DNA from: Maridesulfovibrio ferrireducens
Lineage (GTDB): Bacteria > Desulfobacterota > Desulfovibrionia > Desulfovibrionales > Desulfovibrionaceae
Direction: 5' to 3'
DNA length: 64,000 nt
Assembly (NCBI RefSeq): GCF_016342405.1
Contig: NZ_JAEINN010000007.1
Location: 124,001 to 188,000, forward strand
Below are positions 56,284-64,000 of the stretch, one piece after another. How positions within the stretch are numbered: the stretch's first letter is position 1; every line of letters starts with the position of its first letter. The notes below the pieces were generated by a model. That model searched no databases, was not told the DNA's origin, and was given only the letters and a program-made list of their open reading frames with translations. A program made the position numbers and the translations under genes.

Positions 56284-56931
56284 TTAAAATCCACTACCTA
56301 GGTTTTTCATTTCATATTCTATTTTATCAGCTTCCATTTTTAGTTGTTCAGAGCTGAGTTTTTGATCGGTAATCTGAAACGGGGTTCCCATAAAAATTTT
56401 GCACCGGTCAAATGGTCTTGGGAGTTCAAATTTATCCCATGCTTTTTCAAAAACAATTGGATTTTTGAGATATCCTCTCATGGGAATAATAAGAGAACCG
56501 GTTCGTTGGGCAATCGCCATAATCCCCGGTTTAACCTTATGCCGGGGCCCTTTCGGACCATCCATGGTAATGATCCCTACGCGCCCTTTTTTCTTCATTA
56601 CACGAGTCATTCCGAGCAATGCTTTTAGCCCGCCTTTTGAAGAAGAACCGCGTACGACCTCATAACCTATGCGCTCCAAAATATCGGTAATAATCTGACC
56701 ATCATTGCTATCGCTGGCTATGGTAACATAAGGAAGATCTTTTATAATGCCATATGCGGACAAAGCTAGAAGCTCATTATGCCATACAGCCATAATAATT
56801 GTTTTTTTACTGTCTAAAGCTTTAGTTATATTTTCAAGACCTTCAACTTCAAAGCGAAGGGATTTAGCCATCAGCTTGTAACAAAACGCCAATGGAGCGG
56901 CAATAAGCGCCGGATTAACTTTTATTTTCAT
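56284..56931 (-). CDS. DUF374 lysophospholipid acyltransferase-like protein, copy 2
   Basis: Also 215 residues, aligned end to end with copy 1: VWHNEL, ASDSNDGQI, RGSSSKGG and [11 protein letters not shown] are all kept, so both copies look functional. Its ATG is eight bases after the msbA stop, so it is coupled to the lipid A exporter; copy 1 follows 151 bases further on. Divergence is spread over the whole length. It is a tandem duplication, and the pair may differ in acyl or acceptor choice. Confidence 0.84.
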   Translation of the reverse strand: MKIKVNPALIAAPLAFCYKLMAKSLRFEVEGLENITKALDSKKTIIMAVWHNELLALSAYGIIKDLPYVTIASDSNDGQIITDILERIGYEVVRGSSSKGGLKALLGMTRVMKKKGRVGIITMDGPKGPRHKVKPGIMAIAQRTGSLIIPMRGYLKNPIVFEKAWDKFELPRPFDRCKIFMGTPFQITDQKLSSEQLKMEADKIEYEMKNLGSGF

Positions 56932-56939
56932 TGAGCCTT

Positions 56940-58700
56940 CTAAGCATCCTGGAACTGCATGTTATATAGTTTGATGTATAAAGGACAATTTTGGAGCAGT
57001 TCTTTATGACTGCCTTTTGCGACAATATTACCCTTTTCCATAACAACTATAACATCAGCTGTAAGGATGGTAGAAAGCCTATGAGCAATTACAATACTGG
57101 TTCTATCTTTCATCAAATTTTCAAGAGCCATCTGAACTACCCGCTCTGATTCTGTATCAAGGGCGCTTGTTGCTTCATCAAGTATAAGCAAGGGAGGATT
57201 TTTAAGCAATGCGCGAGCGATTGTAAGCCTTTGTTTCTGACCACCTGAAAGCCTTACACCTCGTTCGCCGACAACTGTATTATATCCTTCCGGTAATCCT
57301 TCAATGAAGTCATGTGCGAATGCTGTTTCGGCAGCTTTTCGGACTTCCTCAAAAGGGGCATTCTGATGAACATATGCAATATTCTCACGAACAGTAGCAT
57401 TGAAAAGGAAAGTTTCCTGAGAAACCATACCCAGATTCAAACGCAGCGATTTAAGTGAATAATCCTGAACCGGATTTCCATTAATTTTAAGACTGCCTTT
57501 TTCTGGATTATAAAAACGAGGAATAAGATTAACAAGAGTTGTCTTTCCTGATCCGCTTGGTCCCACAATGGCAATTTTCTGTCCGGCCTTAACTTTTAAA
57601 TTAATATTGTTAAGGACGGGTTCGTGGGAAGATGTATAGCTGAAGGAAAGATCTTTTATATGAAGCTCTTTAAAAGGAAGTTCAAATTCCTTTATTCCCC
57701 CTTTCTCTACATTAATAATAGGAGAATCTAATATTTCAAAAACTCTTTCAGCACCGGCAAAAGCTCTTTGAATTGTTAAATTTGCACTGTTAATCTTTTT
57801 GATAGGTTCATAAAGCATGATCAGTGCCGCAATAAAGGAGAAAAAAGTACCCGGAGTTGAACGCCCATCAATAACCTGCGCGCCTCCATACCATAAAACA
57901 AGACCGATTCCGAGCGCACCGACAATTTCCATTATGCGGGAAGAAAGCTCGCTGTGCAGAACTTGATTAATCGCGATTTTAACTAATCTATGATTTTCAA
58001 GGTCAAACTTTTCGGATTCAAGTTTTTCATTGGCAAAAATTTTAATAACTTTAACACCGCTAAAAACTTCCTGAAGGCGAGCATTAATATCTGAAATTTT
58101 TACCTGATTTTTACGGCCGAGTTTGCGCAGTTTTTTGCCGAAATAGAAAAAAGGGAAAATAGCCAACGGAAGAACCAGTACCGCCCAAAAGGCCAGATAA
58201 GCGTCACGATAAAAGACTAATGAGATAAGACCTATAATCGTGATCACTTCGCGAATCATCATAATAAAAGACGGTAAGCTTTGCCTTATTTCCATGACAT
58301 CATTAAGTATTCTGGACATAAGCATGCCCACCTGACTCTCTTCAAAAAAGTTCATAGGTAAACATACTATTTTTTGAAAAAGATCATTTCGAAGATTTTC
58401 CAGAACAAGTAATCCAGTGGTATTCATCAAATAGGACTGGAAAAATCTAAAAAATCCCTTAACGAGCATAACTACGACAAAAGCGATAGGGATTAAAAAC
58501 AGAGCTTCGCGGTCTTTATTAATAAAAATATCATCCATAGCAGGCTGAATAAGATAAGCCGTAGCCGCTGTAGCAGCTGCAACAAATCCCATAGATATAA
58601 ATGCTATGAAAATTCTGAATTTGTACTGTTTAAAATAAGATAAACACCTTTTCATAAGGTGTTTATTGTTCAAGTAATTATATTTATCGCCTTTGGGCAA
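56940..58700 (-). CDS. msbA: Lipid A export ABC transporter MsbA
   Basis: A 586-residue half transporter: six transmembrane helices (about 25-320) and a nucleotide-binding domain with Walker A VGPSGSGKTT (near 377-386), the Q-loop, signature LSGGQKQR and Walker B LLILDEATSALD. MsbA flips core-lipid A (or phospholipid) to the outer leaflet. The start is TTG at 58698-58700 with AGGAG six bases upstream, giving MPKGDKYNYLN. It is the first gene of the msbA-DUF374-DUF374 operon. Multidrug exporters share the fold; the acyltransferase neighbours favour lipid A. Confidence 0.88.
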   Translation of the reverse strand: MPKGDKYNYLNNKHLMKRCLSYFKQYKFRIFIAFISMGFVAAATAATAYLIQPAMDDIFINKDREALFLIPIAFVVVMLVKGFFRFFQSYLMNTTGLLVLENLRNDLFQKIVCLPMNFFEESQVGMLMSRILNDVMEIRQSLPSFIMMIREVITIIGLISLVFYRDAYLAFWAVLVLPLAIFPFFYFGKKLRKLGRKNQVKISDINARLQEVFSGVKVIKIFANEKLESEKFDLENHRLVKIAINQVLHSELSSRIMEIVGALGIGLVLWYGGAQVIDGRSTPGTFFSFIAALIMLYEPIKKINSANLTIQRAFAGAERVFEILDSPIINVEKGGIKEFELPFKELHIKDLSFSYTSSHEPVLNNINLKVKAGQKIAIVGPSGSGKTTLVNLIPRFYNPEKGSLKINGNPVQDYSLKSLRLNLGMVSQETFLFNATVRENIAYVHQNAPFEEVRKAAETAFAHDFIEGLPEGYNTVVGERGVRLSGGQKQRLTIARALLKNPPLLILDEATSALDTESERVVQMALENLMKDRTSIVIAHRLSTILTADVIVVMEKGNIVAKGSHKELLQNCPLYIKLYNMQFQDA

Positions 58701-58756
58701 AGTAATCTCCTTTATTTGGGCTTAAAGCCGAATGCGATATTCTCCATACTTCTCAT

Positions 58757-58785
58757 TTGAATCAATCGCAAGCACCGATTATTCT
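58757..58785 (+). promoter_or_regulatory. Promoter candidate for yedF
   Basis: TTGAAT (58757-58762), 17-base spacer, TATTCT (58780-58785), about 105 bases before the yedF ATG. Four of six matches in each box. Confidence 0.35.
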
Positions 58786-58889
58786 GTAATAGATATAACC
58801 GATATATCAAGACTTAATGGATAGTATTATTCGATTTGACCACTTACGCCCCCCTGTGATTGAACATACTTTCAGGAGGATAATAAGTT

Positions 58890-59516
58890 ATGTCAGTAAA
58901 AATAGAATGTCAGGGGTTACCCTGCCCTCAGCCAGTTATTAAATGTAAAAACGCCATTGAAGCTGATAATCCGGCAGAAATTATTATTCTTGTCGACAAT
59001 GAAGCCGCGATGGAAAATGTATCCAGATTTATGACAACAAGAGGATACGAAGTCCAGACAGAAAAAAAAGGTTCATTAATTACCATTACAGGTAAAAAAT
59101 CTTCGGAAAACAATATTCCTACAGCTGCAACTTGTGAAAACTGCGTAATAATGAGCGATGATGAATTAGCGCAGATAGGCAGTAAGACACTGATTTTTCT
59201 TAATAGTGATTACTTAGGGCACGGAGACGACGAACTGGGTGCTAAACTGATGTTTAACTTTGTTGCAACGCTTTCAGAGCTTGGTGATTCATTGTGGCGC
59301 ATCATTCTGGTTAACGGAGCGGTCAAGCTTGCTACAGTCGGCCACACTTGTCTGGAGACACTGCAAACATTGGAAAAATCAGGAGTTTCAATCCTAGTAT
59401 GCGGAACTTGTCTGGATCATTTCAACCTGCTTGATAAAAGAGCTGTCGGTGAAACAACCAATATGCTTGATGTTGTCACAAGTCTGCAACTTGCCAGCAA
59501 AGTCATTAAAGCTTAA
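58890..59516 (+). CDS. yedF: YedF: TusA-like plus DsrE-like sulfurtransferase of selenium metabolism
   Basis: A 208-residue fusion. Residues 1-75 are a TusA-fold domain with the active Cys in LPCPQPVIKCK (Cys10). Residues about 100-205 are a DsrE/DsrF-like domain with CGTCLDHF near 172. The YedF family is tied by phylogenetic distribution to selenium-using bacteria and is often annotated as a selenium metabolism protein, but its reaction is not established. A GGAGG box precedes the ATG. Flanked by msbA (opposite strand) and rluB. The [NiFe] hydrogenase here does not use selenocysteine. Confidence 0.85.
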   Translation: MSVKIECQGLPCPQPVIKCKNAIEADNPAEIIILVDNEAAMENVSRFMTTRGYEVQTEKKGSLITITGKKSSENNIPTAATCENCVIMSDDELAQIGSKTLIFLNSDYLGHGDDELGAKLMFNFVATLSELGDSLWRIILVNGAVKLATVGHTCLETLQTLEKSGVSILVCGTCLDHFNLLDKRAVGETTNMLDVVTSLQLASKVIKA

Positions 59517-59595
59517 ACAGAAGTCTGGTTGCTGTCAGGAATGTTTCTGACGCTGCAACTATAAAGATAAACGATCTTTCTGTTTAAAGGACAAT

Positions 59596-60357
59596 ATGGC
59601 TGACAGCACAAAAAATCCCGAAACAATCAGGCTTAATAAATTTATAGCTTCTGCCGGAATAACATCAAGACGCGGCGCAGATGAGCTGATTAATCAAGGA
59701 AAAGTAAAAATAAACGGCGAACGTGTTGATTCTCCAGGTGTTCAGGTTGATCCTGAAAATGATCTGGTGGAAGTTAACGGAAAGCCTGTAAAACATGACT
59801 CACAGGCTGAGAATGTTTATATTTTATTAAATAAACCGATCGAAACTGTAACAACAGCTAAAGATCCTCAAAAGCGTAAAACCGTGCTTGATCTTCTGCC
59901 GTTAAATTTTAGGCAGAAACGAGTTTTTCCAGTGGGCAGGTTGGACTTCTATTCAGAAGGACTGCTGATTCTGACCACGGACGGAGAACTCTGCAATCGG
60001 TTGACTCATCCGAAATGGCATTTACCCAAAGTATATGAAGTTATAGTGCGCGGACCTGTTTCGCCTAAAAATATAGCAATCATGGAAACCGGAATGTGTT
60101 TATGCGAAGGTGACAGGCTCGCACCGGTGAAAGTTAAAATACTAAGCGAAGGTAAAGATACTACCAAGATTGAGATGATTCTTAATCAGGGTGTAAATCG
60201 TCAGATAAGACGGATGTTCAGAGATTTCGACACGACTATTTTGAAGATTAAAAGATCAAGACAAGGGAAAGTCGAACTTGGAGATCTGCCTGCTGGAAAA
60301 TGGCGGGAGCTAACCTCGGACGAGGTCAAGTCTTTAAAGAAAGACGTAGGACTGTAA
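59596..60357 (+). CDS. rluB: Pseudouridine synthase RluB
   Basis: A 253-residue RsuA/RluB-type enzyme. An S4 RNA-binding domain (about 8-60, IRLNKFIASAGITSRRGADELI) precedes the catalytic domain with GRLDFYSEGLLILTTDG (Asp near residue 117) and NQGVNRQIRRM. RluB isomerises U2605 of 23S rRNA in E. coli. Target here is inferred from the length and from the family split; RsuA or RluE are alternatives. AAGGA lies upstream of the ATG. It follows yedF in the same direction by 79 bases. Confidence 0.88.
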   Translation: MADSTKNPETIRLNKFIASAGITSRRGADELINQGKVKINGERVDSPGVQVDPENDLVEVNGKPVKHDSQAENVYILLNKPIETVTTAKDPQKRKTVLDLLPLNFRQKRVFPVGRLDFYSEGLLILTTDGELCNRLTHPKWHLPKVYEVIVRGPVSPKNIAIMETGMCLCEGDRLAPVKVKILSEGKDTTKIEMILNQGVNRQIRRMFRDFDTTILKIKRSRQGKVELGDLPAGKWRELTSDEVKSLKKDVGL

Positions 60358-60360
60358 ACT

Positions 60361-60400
60361 AAAAAAGGGAGTGCAGATTTAAATCAGCACTCCCTTTTTT
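60361..60400. terminator. Bidirectional terminator between rluB and lolA
   Basis: 14-bp arms AAAAAAGGGAGTGC / GCACTCCCTTTTTT (60361-60374, 60387-60400), with a palindromic GATTTAAATC at the centre. It starts four bases after the rluB stop; the lolA stop is at 60418 on the other strand. Confidence 0.93.
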
Positions 60401-60417
60401 TTTAAATATATTATTTA

Positions 60418-61059
60418 TTAATTTTTAGTATTATCTTCCACATCCACACCTTTAGGTGGAGTAAATTCATAAAGTGAATCAGCTACTTCTGGATCAATCT
60501 CAATGTTTGACAGCAGTACTTCATTTCCGTTTCCGTAAAAGTCCACAACCAGAATCTTCGTAAGCATTTTCTTATCGGGATCAACCCACACATAAGATAG
60601 GACCAGCCCTGTTTCAGGTTCTAAAGGCATAAGCTTAAGCTTGATCAGCCCCCCTTCTTCCCCTTGATTTTCCACTACAAAATCTTCTTCCAGCTTAGCT
60701 TTACCGGAAATAAACTTAATCATGGTTTTAGAATTAAAGAGCTGTTTTGTGCGATATTTAAGAGCAAGTTTCTCATCCGGGAAATAATCCCACACAATAG
60801 ACTCACCGACTATCAGTAATTCTTTTTCCGGCGTAATTGATTCCCAGTGCAACAGAGATGGTTGTTTAAAAGTGATTTTGCCGGACCGGACTTCACTCTC
60901 TTTACTCGCGGCGTTAGTCAAAGTCTGGCTGAAATCAGCTTTAAAAGTTTTAATGGAATCATATGTTTTTTGTATTTCAGTGGTCAGCTCATCTGCCGAA
61001 GCAATTGAACCGATTGATAATAAAACTGTAAGTATAAGTATGCAGAACCTAAAATTCAT
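60418..61059 (-). CDS. lolA: Outer-membrane lipoprotein carrier protein LolA
   Basis: A 213-residue periplasmic protein with a signal peptide (MNFRFCILILTVLLSIGSIASA). Mature features such as FKADFSQTL, GKITFKQPSLLHWES and DEKLALKYRTKQLF match LolA, which shuttles lipoproteins from LolCDE to LolB across the periplasm. In-frame ATG exists at 61069-61071, but the second ATG at 61057-61059 has GAGGAA four bases upstream. With lspA and lgt in the window, all three act in lipoprotein maturation or sorting. Confidence 0.86.
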   Translation of the reverse strand: MNFRFCILILTVLLSIGSIASADELTTEIQKTYDSIKTFKADFSQTLTNAASKESEVRSGKITFKQPSLLHWESITPEKELLIVGESIVWDYFPDEKLALKYRTKQLFNSKTMIKFISGKAKLEEDFVVENQGEEGGLIKLKLMPLEPETGLVLSYVWVDPDKKMLTKILVVDFYGNGNEVLLSNIEIDPEVADSLYEFTPPKGVDVEDNTKN

Positions 61060-61124
61060 TGCGTTCCTCATGGATCAATTTTAATGTTAATTTATACATT
61101 AAATATAACCCCGTTAGGTGAATT

Positions 61125-61595
61125 ATGAAAGAACAACCTGTCGCAGCAATTTCCCGCCGTAAAATCGAAGCTGAACTTTATGGACAGCTTTACGAAACAA
61201 TATCAAATAAATCAGGCAAAGAAAAAGCACTGGAAATAATAAGAGAAAACCTTAAGACATCAGCATTTAAGGCTGGACAGAATTTTGCAAAAACGGCCGA
61301 AAACGGACCTAATCTTAAACACTTTTCTTCTATCGTTGAAGCATGGAAAACAGGTGATGCCATTAAGGTTGCAGAGATGTTTATAGAAGACAACCTGCTC
61401 AAAATTGACGTCGTTCGCTGCAATTACCAGCAAGCCTACTATGATATGGGGTTACCGGATGAACTTTGCAAACTATTATCCTGTTCCCGCGACGAACCAT
61501 TCGCCAAAGGTTACAGCAAAAATCTGCGTATGGTTCGCGAAACTACTCTGGCTGAAGGAGGAAAATGCTGTCCATTCAGATTTTATTGGGATTAA
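61125..61595 (+). CDS. L-2-amino-thiazoline-4-carboxylic acid hydrolase-like protein
   Basis: A 156-residue protein of the ATC_hydrolase family. It has CNYQQAYYDMGLPDELCKLLSCSRDEPFAKGY (residues about 100-131, with several conserved Cys) and a C-terminal EGGKCCPFRFY. In Pseudomonas, ATC hydrolase opens the thiazoline ring in L-cysteine formation; most relatives are uncharacterised. It lies in reverse orientation between lolA and ftsK, and its stop overlaps the ftsK stop by four bases. The family assignment is by motif; the substrate is unknown. Confidence 0.72.
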   Translation: MKEQPVAAISRRKIEAELYGQLYETISNKSGKEKALEIIRENLKTSAFKAGQNFAKTAENGPNLKHFSSIVEAWKTGDAIKVAEMFIEDNLLKIDVVRCNYQQAYYDMGLPDELCKLLSCSRDEPFAKGYSKNLRMVRETTLAEGGKCCPFRFYWD

Positions 61596-63799
61596 TCTTT
61601 CGTAACAAGAATTATACGAGGCTTACTGCCATCTTGAGGTCCGAGAATCCCGTCCTGTTCCATTTGTTCTATAAATCGAGCCGCACGGTTGAACCCGATA
61701 CGAAAACGTCTCTGTAATAGAGATATAGATGCCTTGCCCTGTGTAAGAACAAATTCAACAGCTTCTGCGTATACCGGGTCATCAGATTCTCCGGGCATAC
61801 GTCCCTGACTGGAGCCGGACGGAGTCTCTTTCCAGTCACTAAAATCAAGTTCAAAGTCTTGCGGATATTTCTTTTTCCAGAAATCGACAACCAATTTTAT
61901 TTCATCATCTTCAACTAAAGCACCGTGTAACCTGCGAAGCTGTGCTCCACTAGGTTTAAACAACATATCCCCTCTACCAAGCAACTTTTCTGCACCGCCC
62001 ATGTCCAAAATAGTGCGGGAGTCATGTTTTGAGGTGACCTGAAAGGAAATTCGTGTTGGAAAGTTTGCTTTAATCAAGCCGGTGACAACATCTACAGAAG
62101 GTCGCTGTGTTGCAAGAATAATATGAATTCCGGAAGCACGCGCCAACTGAGCAAGCCGCACAATACTGATTTCAACATCTTTTCCGGCAGTCAGCATAAG
62201 GTCAGCAAGCTCATCAACAACAATAACTAAATAAGGCATATGTTCAAGATCGGCCAAATCTTCAGGCATTTCGTCTTCCATCTTGATCAGCTTCTCATTG
62301 TAGCTGGCAATATTTCTCACCCCGAGACGAGCCATCTTCTGATAACGCTGGTCCATTTCATGAACAGCCCATTCAAGTGCACTTTTTGCCAAAGCCATAT
62401 CAGTTACAACAGGATGAACAAGATGCGGAAGACTTGCATAAACAGCAAGTTCAATTCTTTTGGGATCTATAAGCAAAAGTTTTACTTCGTCAGGTCCGGC
62501 ACGATAAAGCAGGCTCATGAGAAGTCCGTTTAAACAAACACTTTTCCCGGCTCCGGTCGCTCCGGCTACAAGTAAATGCGGCATCTTTATAAGATCCGCG
62601 ACAACAGGTTCACCCTGAATATCTTTACCCAGCGCCATTGTCAGAGGCGATTTTGCATTCTTAAAACAGTCTGCTTCAAAAATTTCCCGCAGATAAACAA
62701 CCTGTCGCTGATCATTAGGAATTTCTACCCCTACTGAATTCTTGCCGGGAATCGGGGCCTCAATTCTGACGGAAATTGCTTTTAGAGCAAGGGCAATATC
62801 ATCAGTTAATCCTGCTATTTTACTGACTTTTACACCGGGAGCAGGACGAAATTCAAACATTGTAACAACTGGACCGGGAATAACATTCTTTATTTCGCCA
62901 TCAATATTGAAATCTTTAAGACAAACTGCGAGACTTTCAGTTTTATTCTCTAATACTTTCGGATCAACCTTAATACCGGTAACTTTAGGCTCCACCAGCA
63001 TATCAAGAGGAGGAAAAGGAGCGGTTGTATCTATTTTTTGCGGTTTAGGTTTAACTTTTTTCTTAGGAATAGCCTCTTTAAATGGCTTTAAAACAACTTC
63101 AGAATTACTTTCCTGTTCTTCAATTTTCTTTTTAGGTTCGAAATTTTTAGAAGCTGTATCATTCTTTACAACGATCTCTTTTTTTTCTGCTTTTTTGCGA
63201 TCTCGTTCAGTTTTTACTCTTTTAGCTCTACGGTCATAGCGTTCTTTATTTTTAAGACCAAAATCAATGAGTATAGTTCTAATTCTCTTGCAGATGGAAG
63301 CCCAGCTCAAATTAAGAGTCAGCTGAATTCCGGCAAGAGTTGTGAACATCCAGAATAGAAAAGCTCCGATAGGCTTAAGATAGCGGTAGGACCATTTGGA
63401 AAGCAGCGCACCTATAAATCCGCCTTCGTGGATCGGCATATTTTTTTGATATTCAGTCAACCAAGGATGGGACGACCATGAAAGAATACAGACATAGAGC
63501 AATACTAAGCCAGCCCATCTCCACCAAGGCTGCTTTAAAGCTACGAGAAAAGATGCAAGACCTAAATACAGGCAATAAAAAGGTATCAACCAAGCACCGA
63601 TTCCGACCATATCTATCATTAAACCCGCGGCATATGATCCGGCTGGCCCTATTAAATTCTTTATTTTCCAGTTCGAACTTACAGCTTGATTAAGAGTAGG
63701 GTCGCCCGGATGGAACGAGTACATGCTTATAAAAAGAAAGGCGGCTAAAAAAATCCAGAACAAGCCGGAAATTTCTTTTGCGAATTTTTCGCTGGGCAG
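61592..63799 (-). CDS. ftsK: DNA translocase FtsK
   Basis: A SpoIIIE/FtsK translocase (735 residues with the preferred start). Four to five N-terminal transmembrane helices (about 10-175), a basic linker, the motor with Walker A GATGAGKSVCLNG and a C-terminal gamma winged helix (about 670-735, DNA-recognising). It clears DNA from the division septum. The reading frame has no ATG at the N-terminus. TTG at 63761-63763 would start inside the first transmembrane helix. CTG at 63797-63799, eight bases after GGAGG, gives MPSEKFAKEISG and is preferred. efp lies upstream on the same strand. Confidence 0.93.
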   Translation of the reverse strand: MPSEKFAKEISGLFWIFLAAFLFISMYSFHPGDPTLNQAVSSNWKIKNLIGPAGSYAAGLMIDMVGIGAWLIPFYCLYLGLASFLVALKQPWWRWAGLVLLYVCILSWSSHPWLTEYQKNMPIHEGGFIGALLSKWSYRYLKPIGAFLFWMFTTLAGIQLTLNLSWASICKRIRTILIDFGLKNKERYDRRAKRVKTERDRKKAEKKEIVVKNDTASKNFEPKKKIEEQESNSEVVLKPFKEAIPKKKVKPKPQKIDTTAPFPPLDMLVEPKVTGIKVDPKVLENKTESLAVCLKDFNIDGEIKNVIPGPVVTMFEFRPAPGVKVSKIAGLTDDIALALKAISVRIEAPIPGKNSVGVEIPNDQRQVVYLREIFEADCFKNAKSPLTMALGKDIQGEPVVADLIKMPHLLVAGATGAGKSVCLNGLLMSLLYRAGPDEVKLLLIDPKRIELAVYASLPHLVHPVVTDMALAKSALEWAVHEMDQRYQKMARLGVRNIASYNEKLIKMEDEMPEDLADLEHMPYLVIVVDELADLMLTAGKDVEISIVRLAQLARASGIHIILATQRPSVDVVTGLIKANFPTRISFQVTSKHDSRTILDMGGAEKLLGRGDMLFKPSGAQLRRLHGALVEDDEIKLVVDFWKKKYPQDFELDFSDWKETPSGSSQGRMPGESDDPVYAEAVEFVLTQGKASISLLQRRFRIGFNRAARFIEQMEQDGILGPQDGSKPRIILVTKD

Positions 63800-63912
63800 T
63801 GTCTCATCCTCCGTTTCGCTCCGTTTTTATATAAAAGGAGCTGGTTTAAATACTCCGGGCAGAATTAACCACCCGGAGAAAATACTAATCATTAATACAA
63901 CTAAAAAAAGGC

Positions 63913-64000
63913 TTATTTTTCACGGCCTAAATATTCTTTGGAGCGGGTATCTACTTTTACTTTATCATTTTCATTAACAAAAAGAGGAACATTGATAACA
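63913..64000 (-). CDS. efp: Elongation factor P, C-terminal end (cut by the window edge)
   Basis: The last 28 codons of a minus-strand gene are visible, ending at the TAA 63913-63915; the rest lies to the right of the window. The residues read VPLFVNENDKVKVDTRSKEYL, matching the C-terminal OB domain of EF-P (usual form: FVNEGDKIKVDTRTGEYL), followed by GREK. EF-P relieves ribosome stalling at polyproline. The gene is upstream of ftsK on the same strand, separated by 113 bases that contain a CTCCGGG/CCCGGAG inverted repeat. Confidence 0.85.
   Translation of the reverse strand, partial: VINVPLFVNENDKVKVDTRSKEYLGREK

Noticed and set aside
62742-63239. 165-codon open frame antisense to ftsK
   Set aside because: Lies fully inside ftsK and resembles the mirror of its basic linker; no start signal.
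1-64000. tRNA, rRNA, CRISPR or insertion sequence
   Set aside because: I saw no cloverleaf-like gene, repeat-spacer array, transposase or terminal inverted repeats. A tool-based scan could still find a tRNA that I missed.

Overview
The window is chromosomal DNA from a low-GC (about 40% by eye) Gram-negative bacterium, most likely a marine member of the Desulfovibrionales. The best evidence is the uptake-type periplasmic [NiFe] hydrogenase HynB/HynA, whose small subunit closely resembles the Desulfovibrio [NiFe] enzyme as I remember it. It has a Tat signal and the maturation protease and HypC-type chaperone directly downstream. Supporting signs are a citramalate route to isoleucine, YedF, lipid A export and lipoprotein genes (msbA, lspA, lgt, lolA), and chemotaxis genes (cheW, cheZ, a chemoreceptor). 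I found no tRNA, rRNA, CRISPR array, integrase or insertion sequence. The gene content is mostly core genome with a few accessory-looking genes.

Layout. 1-5.2 kb: the end of a TPR protein, converging on the TrkH/TrkA potassium uptake operon. 5.2-16.9 kb (minus strand): rpsT, glyS-glyQ, recO, a RodZ-like protein, two SurA-type periplasmic chaperones, mfd and cheW. 17.1-18.7 kb: a small orphan protein and UDP-glucose dehydrogenase. 19.0-26.3 kb (plus strand): a tightly packed operon pdxJ-acpS-nnr-CBS-tsaE-lysC-cimA-metallohydrolase. 26.4-29.8 kb: a GH57/DUF3536 protein, a zinc-ribbon protein and DUF493. 30.1-37.1 kb (plus strand): ileS, lspA, lgt, then a small membrane protein, a CpoB-like lipoprotein, a NIL-ferredoxin, a PilZ-like protein and cheZ. 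37.2-39.5 kb: an M20 peptidase and a divergent HxlR regulator/iron-sulfur flavoprotein pair. 39.6-43.2 kb: the hydrogenase operon. 43.7-48.5 kb: tmk, a YhaM-like nuclease, surE, fba and gapA. 48.5-55.5 kb (accessory-looking): an M15 peptidase, a polar amino-acid ABC transporter without its ATPase, a minimal HD-GYP protein and a chemoreceptor. 55.5-64 kb: a tandem pair of DUF374 acyltransferases behind msbA, yedF, rluB, lolA, an ATC-hydrolase-like gene, ftsK and the 3' end of efp.

How the genes work together. Several sets serve the outer envelope: SurA-like chaperones, LspA/Lgt/LolA for lipoproteins, MsbA plus DUF374 acyltransferases for lipid A or glycerolipids, and Ugd for sugar precursors. 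CheW, CheZ, the chemoreceptor and the PilZ-like and HD-GYP proteins point to chemotaxis and c-di-GMP signalling. HynBA would oxidise periplasmic H2 and pass electrons to cytochrome c3 encoded elsewhere.

Reading start sites against Shine-Dalgarno sequences moves several starts. TTG starts are supported for trkA, rpsT, the SurA-like gene and msbA, and a possible CTG start for ftsK. I did not find a clearly undescribed system. The best leads are the tandem DUF374 pair, the degenerate PilZ next to CheZ, the HxlR/flavoprotein operator with a second motif copy at the M20 peptidase, the ATP-less transporter operon, and a structured leader in front of the chemoreceptor.
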